Shown: piece after piece, positions 8,497 to 16,656 of the stretch | How positions within the stretch are numbered: the first letter of the stretch is position 1 | How the letters are laid out: the number at the start of each line of letters is the position of its first letter | Origin: Arenibaculum pallidiluteum | GTDB taxonomy: Bacteria > Pseudomonadota > Alphaproteobacteria > Azospirillales > Azospirillaceae | DNA: 64,000 nucleotides | Reading direction: 5' to 3' | NCBI RefSeq assembly: GCF_017355985.1 | Contig: NZ_JAFIQU010000019.1 | Span: forward strand, 72,466-136,465 | Notes under the pieces: generated by a model | Told to the model about the DNA's origin: nothing | Seen by the model: the letters and a program-made list of their open reading frames with translations, nothing else | The model's database searches: none | Position numbers and translations under genes: made by a program

Positions 8497-8525
8497 GTCC
8501 CGCGCCGTGCATTGCGGCGCGGGAC
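8497..8525 (-). terminator. strong hairpin after livK (attenuating terminator)
   Basis: GTCCCGCGCCG at 8497-8507 pairs perfectly with CGGCGCGGGAC at 8515-8525 around a seven-base loop. It begins 12 bases after the livK stop on the transcribed strand. No T-run follows, so it may be a partial terminator or an mRNA 3'-end stabiliser rather than a full stop. Confidence 0.7.
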
Positions 8526-8537
8526 AGCCGTCCCGGC

Positions 8538-9800
8538 TCAGGCGCGGGCCTTCGCGAAGGGGACGAGATCGCCGCTCTTGAGCGCCGGCGGGTCGAGGAC
8601 GACCTGCTTGCCGGCTTGGCGGAACTGCTCGAGATCGTTGCCGGCGATGTTGCGGAACTGCGCCATCAGCACGCGCCGCTCCGTCCAGTCGCCGAGCTCG
8701 TTGAAGGCGATCTTTCCGACGATCGTCTCGACTGGGTTCCCGTGCAGCCACTGCGCGAGCTTCGCCTCCTCCAGCGTGCCCGTGGCCTTCACGGCCTCGG
8801 ACAGCATCTGGCCCGCCGCATAGCAGAAGGGCGGGATGTAGAAGCCCAGCGGATCGACCTGGCGCTCCTTGGCGATGGCCTGGTAGCGCGTCAGGAAGCC
8901 CTCGATGCCCTGGAACTTCAGCGTCGGCTCTGGAACGTAGAGGTGGAAGTTCACGATGCCGTTCAGCGCCGGACCCAGCGTCTGCAGCAGCGAGGCATAC
9001 TGCGGCCCCACCATGCCGCCGCCGAAGAGCTTGACGGATTCGCCCACCCCGATCTCGGACAGGCCGCGGACCATCGCCGTCGAATCCGGGGGATAGGAGC
9101 ACAGGAAGACAGCCTCGGGCTCGGCCGCCTTGAGGTTCCGGAGGATCGCCGAGAAGTCGTTCAGCGTCGGCGGGTAGACCTGGTTCATCACCACCTTGAG
9201 GCCGGCCGCCTCGCTGACCCGCTTGCCGCCGGCGGCCGCGGTCTTCGAGAACTCGGTGTCGGCGGCGATGATGGCGATGCGCTGAAGCTTGTTGGCGATC
9301 GCGAGGTCGAAGAAGCCGCGCGCCCAGTCCTCGGCCCCATTGGGACCCCAGGGAGCGGCCTGGAAGAACTTGTCGTGCTTCAGCCGGTCGTTGGAGGCGA
9401 GCGTCAGGATGCCGATGATGATCCGGTCGCGCTGCTTGGCCAACGGCATCACCGTCGCGGTGAGGTTCGCGCCATAGGGAGAGAACAGCAGGTCGACCTT
9501 GTCCACGTCCACGAGCTTCGAATAGATGCCGGGGACGGCGGCGGGCGAGCTCTGGTCGTCGTAGACCACCAACTCGACCTTGCGGCCGAGCAGGCCGCCG
9601 GCCGCGTTCACGTCGTCCCGCCAGAGCTCGTATCCGATGAGCGAGTTCTTGGTGCTCGCGAGCGCGCCCGTCAGCGACACGCTGCAGCCCACGCGGATCG
9701 GCTGGCCCTGCGCCCGCGCACCCGTCCAGATCGCAGGCATCGCCAGACCCGCCGAGACGCCGGCCCCGAGCACCGCGAACTCACGCCGATTGATCTTCAT
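8538..9800 (-). CDS. livK: Liv-type ABC transporter substrate-binding protein
   Basis: A 420-residue periplasmic binding protein of the Leu/Ile/Val-binding (HAAT, type I) fold. It has an export signal MKINRREFAVLGAGVSAGLA with a twin-arginine-like RR and cleavage near GARAQG. The mature part starts PIRVGCSVSLTGALASTK, as usual in this family. Members bind amino acids, amides, urea or aromatic acids. Operon context favours an aromatic or related acid here. The ATG at 9800 has GGAGG upstream. It lies 99 bases downstream of the dioxygenase gene and is probably transcribed with it. Confidence 0.88.
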   Translation of the reverse strand: MKINRREFAVLGAGVSAGLAMPAIWTGARAQGQPIRVGCSVSLTGALASTKNSLIGYELWRDDVNAAGGLLGRKVELVVYDDQSSPAAVPGIYSKLVDVDKVDLLFSPYGANLTATVMPLAKQRDRIIIGILTLASNDRLKHDKFFQAAPWGPNGAEDWARGFFDLAIANKLQRIAIIAADTEFSKTAAAGGKRVSEAAGLKVVMNQVYPPTLNDFSAILRNLKAAEPEAVFLCSYPPDSTAMVRGLSEIGVGESVKLFGGGMVGPQYASLLQTLGPALNGIVNFHLYVPEPTLKFQGIEGFLTRYQAIAKERQVDPLGFYIPPFCYAAGQMLSEAVKATGTLEEAKLAQWLHGNPVETIVGKIAFNELGDWTERRVLMAQFRNIAGNDLEQFRQAGKQVVLDPPALKSGDLVPFAKARA

Positions 9801-9899
9801 GACGCTGTTTCCTCCCTCGATGCCGGTTGTCCGGCTGTTCTGCCCTCGGTGGTGGCGCCCTTGCCTCCGGGCCGCGGACGCCGCCGCCCGGAGCCGGTT

Positions 9900-10763
9900 T
9901 CAGGCGGCCTTGTTCAGCACGATGTCGAAGTCGATCTGCCAGAACGGCGTGGACGAGACCTCCCCGGTCGGCGTCGGGCCGTCGGGCATGCGCCGGAACT
10001 GGGTGATCAGCTCCCTGCGCACGCCGAAGACGACATCGGTGTCGAGATACTCGTCGCCCTCGCGGAAGAGATGGGTGATGACGCGCTCGTAGCCCGGCGC
10101 CTCGACCAGGAAATGGATGTGGGCAGGCCGGTACTCGCTGATGCTGGTCTGGCGGATCAGGTCGCCCACCGGGCCGTCCATGGGAATCGAGTAGCCCAGC
10201 GGCGTCACCGTGCGCACGCAGTAGCGCCCGTCGGGCCCGGAGCGGTAGATGCCGCGCAGGAGCGGCTCCTCGCGGCCGGCCATCTGGGCCTCGTAGACGC
10301 CGTCGCCGTCGGCCTGCCAGACGTCCAGCACGGCGCCGGGGACCGGATTGCCGTCGAGGTCGCGCACTACCCCCGTCACGAAGCAGGGCTCGCCGGACGC
10401 GTCGCCCGCCATGTCACCGCCATTGGGCAGCTCGGGCGATCCCTCGATGTGGAAGGGGCCGAGGACGGTGTTCGGGGTGGCGCCGGTGGGCGTCCGGCCG
10501 TTCATCATCACGACGAGCATGCTGAGGCCGAGCACGTCGGAGGCCAGGATGAACTCCAGGCGCTTGTCGTCGCTGATCTGCCCGGTCCGCGTCAGCCACT
10601 GGATGCCGGCCAGCCACTCCTCATGGGTGAGCTCGACCTCCCGGGCGAAGGCGTGCAGATGCTTCACAAGAGACGTCATGATCTCGCGCATGCGGGGCGA
10701 ATGGCACGTCGCCCAGCGCTCGATCGCGACGTCCGTGATGTTCTCCTCGGTGACGTACGGCAT
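9900..10763 (-). CDS. intradiol ring-cleavage dioxygenase (hydroxyquinol/catechol 1,2-dioxygenase family)
   Basis: A 287-residue non-haem Fe(III) dioxygenase that cleaves an aromatic ring between two hydroxyl groups. The N-terminal helical dimerisation domain (to about residue 95) is followed by the catalytic beta-sandwich. The four iron ligands are all visible: Tyr in WQADGDGVYEAQ, Tyr in TPLGYSIP, and the two His in RPAHIHF. Gene length and DGxY context look closest to hydroxyquinol 1,2-dioxygenases, which give maleylacetate; catechol as substrate is possible. The ATG at 10763 follows GGGGG at five bases; an upstream start at 10781 lacks one. No maleylacetate reductase is in the window. It is the first gene of the operon behind a double operator at 10864-10897. 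Confidence 0.82.
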   Translation of the reverse strand: MPYVTEENITDVAIERWATCHSPRMREIMTSLVKHLHAFAREVELTHEEWLAGIQWLTRTGQISDDKRLEFILASDVLGLSMLVVMMNGRTPTGATPNTVLGPFHIEGSPELPNGGDMAGDASGEPCFVTGVVRDLDGNPVPGAVLDVWQADGDGVYEAQMAGREEPLLRGIYRSGPDGRYCVRTVTPLGYSIPMDGPVGDLIRQTSISEYRPAHIHFLVEAPGYERVITHLFREGDEYLDTDVVFGVRRELITQFRRMPDGPTPTGEVSSTPFWQIDFDIVLNKAA

Positions 10764-10863
10764 TGGATCCCCCTGCCTCATTCTGCGGACCGGCCCGTCT
10801 GGCGCGGCCGCGGTTCACGCAATCCGGCACCGCGGCCCATGAAGGCTCGTCCGGCGCCCCGGC

Positions 10864-10897
10864 TTTCGTTATCCGAAACAGGCTTCGCAGCACGAAA
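10864..10897 (-). promoter_or_regulatory. double IclR-type operator upstream of the dioxygenase operon
   Basis: Two inverted repeats follow one another: TTTCG-N5-CGAAA at 10864-10878 and CTTCG-N5-CGAAA at 10883-10897, with centres 19 bp apart. The same arrangement recurs at 13103-13136. On the minus strand a -35-like TTGACT (complement of 10922-10927) lies just upstream, and a further small repeat GAAC-N5-GTTC sits at 10906-10918. The likely binder is the IclR regulator at 13159-13989. Confidence 0.7.
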
Positions 10898-10984
10898 CAA
10901 TGCTGGAACCGATTGTTCGTGAGTCAAGCATAACTTCGGCGGCACCGACAGCACCGCCAAGGCACCACCGCCGCGCGCGGTCCA

Positions 10985-12181
10985 TTACCGGTCCTCCCGC
11001 GTACGGCGCGCAGCCGCGGCCTTGCCCACTTCGCCCAGGGATTCCGCGCCGAGGATCTCCTCGTTGTGCTCGCCCAGCAGCGGCGGTGGCGCGAAGGCGG
11101 TTGCGCGCGTTCCGTCGAATGTGATCGGGAAGCGGACGTTCCTGAAGCGGCCGAGGGTCGGATGCTCGCCATCGATGAAGAGGCCGAGATGGCGCGCCTG
11201 CGGATCCTCCTCCACCTCGCTGCTGTCGTAGAGCGGCGCGAAGGGCACGCCGCGCGCCTCCAGCCGCGCCATCCACTCGGCACGGGGACGGGTCCGGAAG
11301 ACCTCGCGCAGGATCGGAAGCAGCGCCTCCTGGTTCTCGATCCGCCCCTTGCGGTCGGAGAAGCGCGGATCCTCGATGATGTCCCGCCGCTCCATGGCGT
11401 CCGCCAGTCCCTCCCAGAACTTGGCCGGCGAGGACATGTGGAGCGCGACCCACCGCCCGTCGGAACATTCGAGGACGTAGGACTGCGAGACGCGGGGCCG
11501 GCTGTACGGCCCCATCACCTCGCCCTCGGAGAAATAGTGGGTGAAGGCGTCGATGTTGAAATAGGCCATGGCCTCCATCATCGACAGCTCGACCAGCCGG
11601 CCCCTGCCCGTCCGCTCCCGTTCGTAGAGGGCGGAGACGATGCCGTAGGCCGCGAAGATCCCGGTCAGCGCGTCGGCGATGGCCGGACCCGTCACGCGCC
11701 GGTTCTCCGGATTGACCATCAGCCCCAGGAACCCGCCGATCGCCTGCGCGACCGCGTCGTAACAGGGCCGCTCGGCATAGGGGCCGGAGGCTCCGAAGCC
11801 CGAGATCGCGCAGTAGACCAGGCGGGGATTGATGCCCGACAGCCGCGCATGGTCGAGCCGCAGCTTGGCCGCGACGCCCGGGCGGAAGTTCTGGATGAAC
11901 ACGTCCGCCCCGGCAAGCAGCGCATCGAACCGCGCCAGGTCCTCGGGCTTGCGGGTGTCCAGCTCCACCGAACGCTTGTTGCGGCCGTAGGACTGGTAGT
12001 GCGGGCTGTAGAGGCCGCCCTCGAAGGCGCGGAACGGATCGCCCGTCCCCGGCGCCTCGATCTTCACGACGTCGGCGCCGAGATCCGCCAGCATCATGGC
12101 GCTCGCGGGGCCGGTGATGTAGGTGCCGATCTCGAGCACCCGCACCCCCTTGAGGATGTCCAGCATGCCGCTGCGCGTCAT
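10985..12181 (-). CDS. family III CoA transferase (CaiB/BaiF type)
   Basis: A 398-residue enzyme that moves CoA between carboxylic acids. It shows the family start GVRVLEIGTYITGPASAMMLADLGADVVKIEAP (core LADLGADVVKIEAP near residue 31) and FGRNKRSVELD-like YGRNKRSVELDTR near residue 66. The predicted catalytic Asp lies in AIADALTGIF near residue 168. The ATG at 12181 overlaps the stop codon of the preceding lyase-like gene by four bases, so the two proteins are made together. The pair suggests acid activation as a thioester followed by cleavage. Substrate unknown. Confidence 0.87.
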   Translation of the reverse strand: MTRSGMLDILKGVRVLEIGTYITGPASAMMLADLGADVVKIEAPGTGDPFRAFEGGLYSPHYQSYGRNKRSVELDTRKPEDLARFDALLAGADVFIQNFRPGVAAKLRLDHARLSGINPRLVYCAISGFGASGPYAERPCYDAVAQAIGGFLGLMVNPENRRVTGPAIADALTGIFAAYGIVSALYERERTGRGRLVELSMMEAMAYFNIDAFTHYFSEGEVMGPYSRPRVSQSYVLECSDGRWVALHMSSPAKFWEGLADAMERRDIIEDPRFSDRKGRIENQEALLPILREVFRTRPRAEWMARLEARGVPFAPLYDSSEVEEDPQARHLGLFIDGEHPTLGRFRNVRFPITFDGTRATAFAPPPLLGEHNEEILGAESLGEVGKAAAARRTREDR

Positions 12182-12999
12182 GGCGTGTCGCTCCCCTTGC
12201 CGCTGGTCGATCCCGCGCCGGCCGCGTCGTACCGGATGGCCTCCCCGCCGTGATAGGACAGGACGAAGCCGATCGGGCGCTGCGCCTCCTCGTTGAGATG
12301 GCCGATCAGGCCCGCCGTGCGGGCCAGGATCGGGATGCCCTTGAGCACCGCGGCGGGAAAGCCGACGTCCAGCATCACCGCGGGGATGCCCGCCGAGATG
12401 TTGATGGGCAGCGGCCGCCCGTAGACCTCGGGGATCAGCCGCGCGCAGGTCTCCACCGCCTCGACGTGGCGTCCCGCGACGCCCTTCTCCTTGGCGAGGT
12501 CGAACAGCCGGTGCGTGCGCGGGTCGCCGTCCTTGTGCAGCGGATGGCCGAAGCCGGGCACGGCCTTGCGATCCGCCTTGAGGCGCCGCAGGCAGGCGAG
12601 CGCGGCCTCCTCGATGCCGGTGCCGCGGGCATCCGCCTCGGCCAGGATCTCTTGCTGGAAGCGTCCTGCCGCCTCGGAGCTTCCGAGGACCACGCTGCCG
12701 CAGCCGAGGATGCCGGCGGCCACTGCGCCCTGCAGCGCGTCGGGCGCTGCCGCATAGGTCATGCGCGCCGCCTGGACGCTGGGGACGAGCCCGTGCTCGG
12801 CGATCGCGACCAGCGTGCAGTTCAGGAAGAACCGCTGCATCTCGGTCGGGCGCTCGCCCGTCACCAGCAGGAAGAAGTACTCGGTGAAGTCGATCTTGCC
12901 GATCAGGTCGCGGCAGAGGTCCTGCCCGCGCACGGTGATGGTGTGAGCGTCGGAGGTCGAGATCGAGGTCGAGGGATCGTCTTGCCGGCCGATCTTCAT
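12178..12999 (-). CDS. citrate synthase-fold protein, citryl-CoA lyase-like
   Basis: A 273-residue protein, much shorter than true citrate synthase (about 430). It keeps the family segment GFGHPLHKDGDPRTHRLF (about residues 177-194) with the conserved histidine, and AEHGLVPS where citrate synthases have ADHE. These are features of stand-alone citryl-CoA lyase-type members, which run the Claisen condensation backwards. I chose the ATG at 12999 (MKIGRQDD) with GAGG upstream. The reading frame extends to 13152, but that part is basic, unlike the family, and covers the promoter region. It precedes and is coupled to the CoA transferase gene. Confidence 0.75.
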   Translation of the reverse strand: MKIGRQDDPSTSISTSDAHTITVRGQDLCRDLIGKIDFTEYFFLLVTGERPTEMQRFFLNCTLVAIAEHGLVPSVQAARMTYAAAPDALQGAVAAGILGCGSVVLGSSEAAGRFQQEILAEADARGTGIEEAALACLRRLKADRKAVPGFGHPLHKDGDPRTHRLFDLAKEKGVAGRHVEAVETCARLIPEVYGRPLPINISAGIPAVMLDVGFPAAVLKGIPILARTAGLIGHLNEEAQRPIGFVLSYHGGEAIRYDAAGAGSTSGKGSDTP

Positions 13000-13095
13000 G
13001 GGCGGGGCCTCACCTGGAGCTTTCGGAACCGCCCCGGCTGCCGGCATCGCGGCGGACGGGGCCGATGGAGCGATCAAGGACCGGCTTCGCCGGTG

Positions 13096-13136
13096 TTGAC
13101 AATTTCGGAATACGAAAATAGCTTCACATAGCGAAA
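13096..13136 (+). promoter_or_regulatory. iclR promoter overlapped by a double operator
   Basis: A perfect -35 box TTGACA (13096-13101) is followed after 17 bases by TAGCTT (13119-13124), a weak -10 candidate. The spacer is almost entirely the inverted repeat TTTCG-N5-CGAAA (13103-13117). A second repeat CTTCA-N5-CGAAA lies at 13122-13136, 19 bp centre to centre. The order and spacing are identical to 10864-10897. The site sits between the divergent IclR gene and lyase/CoA-transferase operon, which implies autoregulation and joint control. Confidence 0.7.
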
Positions 13137-13158
13137 TGCTACGTGACGCCAACGATCC

Positions 13159-13989
13159 ATGTCAAGACAGCTCGATGCATCAGCCTCCGGCTCCGAGGAA
13201 GGCCGCAAGGAGGGCATGGGCGGCCTCGCCAAGGGGCTGCAGGTCATCCTGGCCTTCAATGCGGGGCATCCGAACCTGACCCTGAGCGAGGTCGCCGAGA
13301 TCACCGGCCTCGCCCCGGCGACGGCGCGGCGCTGCCTGCTGACGCTTCAGGAGCTCGGCTATGTCGGGGTGAGCGGCAGGCGGTTCTTCCTGCGGCCACG
13401 GGTTCTCGACCTCGGCAGCGCCTTTCTCGAATCGCTGAACGTCGAGGAGCTGACCCGGGCGCACCTCACCGAGCTGGCGACGGCGACGGGCGATTCGGCC
13501 TCTCTCAGCGTCCTGGACGGGACCGAGATCGTCTATCTCGCCCGTGCGTCGGCGCGCACGCTGGTCCGCCTCGAGGCCCATGTGGGCAGCCGCTTCCCGG
13601 CCTATGCGACCTCGATGGGCCGCGTGCTGCTCGCGGCCCTGCCCGAGGAGCGGCTGCGCGCCTGTCTCGCGTCCAGCGACCTGCGTCCCCTCACCAGCCG
13701 CACCGTCACGGACCCCGAGGCGCTGGCGCAGATCGTCGCGCGCTGCCGGGCCGAGGGCTACGCCGCCGCGGAGGACGAGCTCGCCTACGGCGTGGTCGCG
13801 CTGGCGGTCCCCGTCCTCGACGCGCGCGGGCGCGTCGTCGCCGCGCTGAACAGCTCGTCCCATTCCAAGAAGATCGACCTGCGGACCATGGTCGAGACCC
13901 GGCTCGCCCTGCTGCGGGAGTTCAGCGCCCGGATATCGGCCGAGCTGAAGCGTCTGCCCGAGACCCCACTCGCCCTCGGCGAGTCCTAA
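13159..13989 (+). CDS. IclR-family regulator, PcaR/PobR-like
   Basis: A 276-residue regulator. The winged helix-turn-helix lies at about residues 22-80 (LTLSEVAEITGLAPATARRCLLTL), followed by the IclR effector domain with SRFPAYATSMGRVLLAAL near residue 150 and RPLTSRTVTDPEAL near residue 177. These segments closely resemble regulators of the beta-ketoadipate route, which sense aromatic acids or ring-cleavage products. It is divergent from the lyase/CoA-transferase operon, across a double operator that is repeated before the dioxygenase operon, so it probably controls both. An FMN reductase gene follows after 20 bases. Confidence 0.9.
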   Translation: MSRQLDASASGSEEGRKEGMGGLAKGLQVILAFNAGHPNLTLSEVAEITGLAPATARRCLLTLQELGYVGVSGRRFFLRPRVLDLGSAFLESLNVEELTRAHLTELATATGDSASLSVLDGTEIVYLARASARTLVRLEAHVGSRFPAYATSMGRVLLAALPEERLRACLASSDLRPLTSRTVTDPEALAQIVARCRAEGYAAAEDELAYGVVALAVPVLDARGRVVAALNSSSHSKKIDLRTMVETRLALLREFSARISAELKRLPETPLALGES

Positions 13990-14009
13990 CCCCCTGGAGC
14001 CATCACATC

Positions 14010-14582
14010 ATGACCACGTCCACGCCCCCCTCCACCCCGATCCGCGTCCTCGGCATTTCGGGAAGCCAGCGCAAGGGATCCTACAACACGGCACTGCTGC
14101 ACGCGGCGCGCGAGCTGGCTCCGGCCGGGATGGAGATCGAGATCGCCGACATCGCGCCGCTGCCGATGTATGACGACGACGTCAGGGTGGCGGGCTTCCC
14201 GCCCGTGGTCGAGGCGCTCCGCACGCGCATGCGCGCGGCCGACGCCCTGCTTCTGGTTTCGCCGGAATACAACCGCTCGGTGCCCGCGATCCTGAAGAAC
14301 GCGATCGACTGGGCCTCGCGGGCGCCGGACCAGCCCTTCGACGGCAAGCCCGTCGCCATCATGACCGCCAGCCCCGGCGCGCTGGGCGGCATCATGGCAA
14401 ACCACCACCTGCGCCAGATCCTGGTCTTCCTGAACGGCCAGACCGTCAGCGGGCCCGAGGTCGCGATCGGCGACGCCAAGGCGAAGTTCGACGAGCAGGG
14501 CCGGCTGACGCACCAGCCCACCCGGGACTTCGTGGCCGCCCATCTCGCGAAGCTGGCAGCACTGGCCTCGCGCGGGCGCTGA
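14010..14582 (+). CDS. NAD(P)H-dependent FMN/quinone reductase
   Basis: A 190-residue flavodoxin-fold reductase. The FMN-phosphate loop is GISGSQRKGSYNTALL (about residues 15-30) and SPEYNRSVPAILKNAIDW (about 89-106) is the second family mark. Members reduce FMN, quinones or chromate. Downstream of an aromatic-type IclR regulator, a role in keeping a hydroxyquinone reduced, or supplying reduced flavin, is plausible. ATG at 14010 has GGAG ten bases upstream. The reading frame upstream of it overlaps the regulator and is not used. Confidence 0.85.
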   Translation: MTTSTPPSTPIRVLGISGSQRKGSYNTALLHAARELAPAGMEIEIADIAPLPMYDDDVRVAGFPPVVEALRTRMRAADALLLVSPEYNRSVPAILKNAIDWASRAPDQPFDGKPVAIMTASPGALGGIMANHHLRQILVFLNGQTVSGPEVAIGDAKAKFDEQGRLTHQPTRDFVAAHLAKLAALASRGR

Positions 14583-14610
14583 GGCCCGCGGGAGCGAAGA
14601 CGGAAGCCCG

Positions 14611-14628
14611 GGGCGGGGAACGCCGCCC
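14611..14628. terminator. short hairpin in the convergent gap
   Basis: GGGCGG at 14611-14616 and CCGCCC at 14623-14628 can pair around six bases between the convergent FMN reductase and ArgE-like genes. It touches the ArgE-like stop codon and lacks a T-run, so it is only a weak candidate. Confidence 0.3.
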
Positions 14629-15803
14629 TAGACCTGCCCCGCCTCCGCCGCCTCCAGCAGGCGCCGGAGCATGGCCTCCGTCTTCGCGAGCTGGTCGATC
14701 TCGATGAATTCGTCGGGCTTGTGCGCCTGGGCGATGTCGCCGGGACCGCAGACGACGGCGGGAATGCCGGCGAGCTTCTGGAACAGGCCGGCCTCGGTGC
14801 CGAAGGCGACCTTGGAATGGCCGTTCTGGCCCACCAGCGACTTCGCCGCCGTGACCACCCCGTCGGCGGGGTCGGTGTCGAGCCCAGGCGTGCTCGATAT
14901 CTCGTCCCAGGTGAAGCCGGCATGGGGCTGCACGGCCTTCATCTGGGGCTCCAGCACCTCGTGCGCGTAGCGCCGGACCTCGTCCAGCAGGGGACCCGGC
15001 AGATGGTCCGGGAGGTGGCGGAACTCGAACTCGAAGGCGCAGTCGGTCGGCACGATGTTCAGCGCGACGCCGCCCTGGATCCAGCCGGTGTGAACCGTGG
15101 TGTGAGGCACGTCGAAGTCGTGGTCGAAGGGTCCGTGCTCCTGGAACTTCCGCCCCATGCGCCGCAGGTAGGCCACGACCTCGGCCGCGTATTCGACGGC
15201 GTTGACGCCGCGCGGAGCCAGGGCCGAGTGGCAGGCATGGCCGTGCACGTGGCACCGCATGGCCAGCTTGCCCTTGTGCCCGATGATCACCTGCAGGTTC
15301 GTGGGCTCGCCCACGAGGCACAGGCGCGGCTTGATCGGCCGGTCGCGCAGGCGTTCGAGCAGGCCGCGCACGCCGACGCATCCGACCTCCTCGTCATACG
15401 AGAACGCGAAGTGGATCGGCGTCTTCAGCGGAGCCCTCGCAAAGGCCGGCGCGAAGGCGAGCGCCGCCGCAACGAAGCCCTTCATGTCGGCGGTGCCGCG
15501 GCCGTAGAGCCGGCCGTCCCGTTCCGCCAGGGCGAAGGGATCCGAGCTCCAGTCCTGGTCGTCCACCGGCACCACGTCGGTGTGGCCCGACAGGCAGACG
15601 CCGCCGCGGTCCCGGGGGCCGATGGTCGCGAAGAGATTGGCCTTGGTCCCGGACGCATCGAAGACCAGCTCGGATTCGATGCCGAGCCCGTCCAGGTAGT
15701 CCTGCACGAAGCGGATCAGGTCCAGGTTGGAGTTGCGGCTGGTCGTATCGAAGGCGATCAGGTCGCGCAGCATCCCGTAGGAGACGAGGTCCCGCCCGTT
15801 CAT
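14628..15803 (-). CDS. argE: M20 metallopeptidase, acetylornithine deacetylase (ArgE) type
   Basis: A 391-residue di-zinc amidohydrolase that removes acyl groups from N-acyl amino acids. Zinc-site motifs are SGHTDVVPVDDQDW near residue 66, the bridging Asp in YGRGTADMKGF near residue 97, and the general-base pair in YDEEVGCVGVRG near residue 130. GEPTNLQVIIGHKG near residue 161 is typical of the ArgE branch. Because it is the last gene of a peptide-transporter operon, and overlaps an N-formylglutamate amidohydrolase gene by ATGA, it more likely hydrolyses imported N-acyl amino acids than serves arginine synthesis. The ATG at 15803 is the start. Confidence 0.85.
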   Translation of the reverse strand: MNGRDLVSYGMLRDLIAFDTTSRNSNLDLIRFVQDYLDGLGIESELVFDASGTKANLFATIGPRDRGGVCLSGHTDVVPVDDQDWSSDPFALAERDGRLYGRGTADMKGFVAAALAFAPAFARAPLKTPIHFAFSYDEEVGCVGVRGLLERLRDRPIKPRLCLVGEPTNLQVIIGHKGKLAMRCHVHGHACHSALAPRGVNAVEYAAEVVAYLRRMGRKFQEHGPFDHDFDVPHTTVHTGWIQGGVALNIVPTDCAFEFEFRHLPDHLPGPLLDEVRRYAHEVLEPQMKAVQPHAGFTWDEISSTPGLDTDPADGVVTAAKSLVGQNGHSKVAFGTEAGLFQKLAGIPAVVCGPGDIAQAHKPDEFIEIDQLAKTEAMLRRLLEAAEAGQV

Positions 15804-16651
15804 CGCGCCACCCTCCCGCGCACGTAGTCCGCGACGGCGGCCACCATGCGGCCGAGATCGGTCTTCAGCTGCCCGTAGCCCGGCGCCCGCGCGAAGCTCG
15901 CCTCGTCCATGTAGAGCCGCCGGTTGATCTCGACCTGGAGGCTGTGCCGCCCGGCCGCGGGGTCGCCATAGGCGCGCACCAGCTCGACGCCCTTGTAGGG
16001 GTCGTTGAGCCTGACGTCGTAGCCGAGACCGCGCAGCGCGGCGGCGACCGCCTGGGTGAAGCCGGGCTCGCAGGTGGTGCCGTCCCTGTCGCCGAGCACG
16101 AAGTCGGCCCGCGGCTGTCCGGGCCCCTCCTCCGAGAGGTCGTCGCTGACCGCGGGCATCGAATGGCAATCGATGTGCCAGACCGCGCCCCAGCGCGCGT
16201 GGAGCGCGTCGAGCTCGGCGCGCAGCGCCCCGTGATAGGGCCGCCAGTAGCGGTCGATGCGGGCCTTCACCTCGGCGGCCGGGAGAAGGCGATCGTAGAT
16301 CGGCACGCCCGGCGCCGCCATGCGCCAGACCAGCCCCTTGCCGATGCGGGTCTTGGGGCCCGGGTTGATGGGCTCCGGATAGGGATCGGCCAGCAGCTCG
16401 GGATCGATGTCGTCCGCCGGGCGGTTCGCGTCCAGATAGACCCGCGGGAAGCCCGCCAGCAGCAGCGTCGCCCCGTGCCGCGGCGCCTCCGCGTAGAGGT
16501 CGTCCACATACATGTCCTCGCCCCTGCGCAGGACGGACATGGGGGCGGCGGGCCGGAAGTCGTCGGGATAGCCGGTTCCGCTATGCGGACTGTCGAGCAG
16601 CAGCGGAAGAGCGTCCGCGGACGGGCGGATCAGGGTGTGCGACGGGATCAT
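15800..16651 (-). CDS. N-formylglutamate amidohydrolase-like protein
   Basis: A 283-residue member of the N-formylglutamate amidohydrolase (HutG type 2) family. It begins with the characteristic LLLDSPHSGTGYPDDFRP near residue 17, contains WHIDCHSMP near residue 158 and ends with LQVEINRRLYMDE. HutG frees glutamate from N-formylglutamate in histidine breakdown, but no other hut gene is present. Its place between a dipeptide importer and an ArgE-like deacylase suggests it deformylates or deacylates a small imported compound. It ends four bases inside the argE-like start and begins five bases after the dppF stop. Confidence 0.85.
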   Translation of the reverse strand: MIPSHTLIRPSADALPLLLDSPHSGTGYPDDFRPAAPMSVLRRGEDMYVDDLYAEAPRHGATLLLAGFPRVYLDANRPADDIDPELLADPYPEPINPGPKTRIGKGLVWRMAAPGVPIYDRLLPAAEVKARIDRYWRPYHGALRAELDALHARWGAVWHIDCHSMPAVSDDLSEEGPGQPRADFVLGDRDGTTCEPGFTQAVAAALRGLGYDVRLNDPYKGVELVRAYGDPAAGRHSLQVEINRRLYMDEASFARAPGYGQLKTDLGRMVAAVADYVRGRVAR

Positions 16652-16656
16652 CGGTC

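Noticed and set aside
8616..10922. Plus-strand open frame of 768 codons opposite livK and the dioxygenase
   Set aside because: Antisense shadow of two well-supported genes, with no ribosome binding site and no recognisable domain.
13000..13152. Upstream extension of the citryl-CoA lyase-like frame
   Set aside because: It would cover the double operator and the iclR promoter, codes basic sequence absent from the family, and a good ribosome binding site precedes the ATG at 12999.
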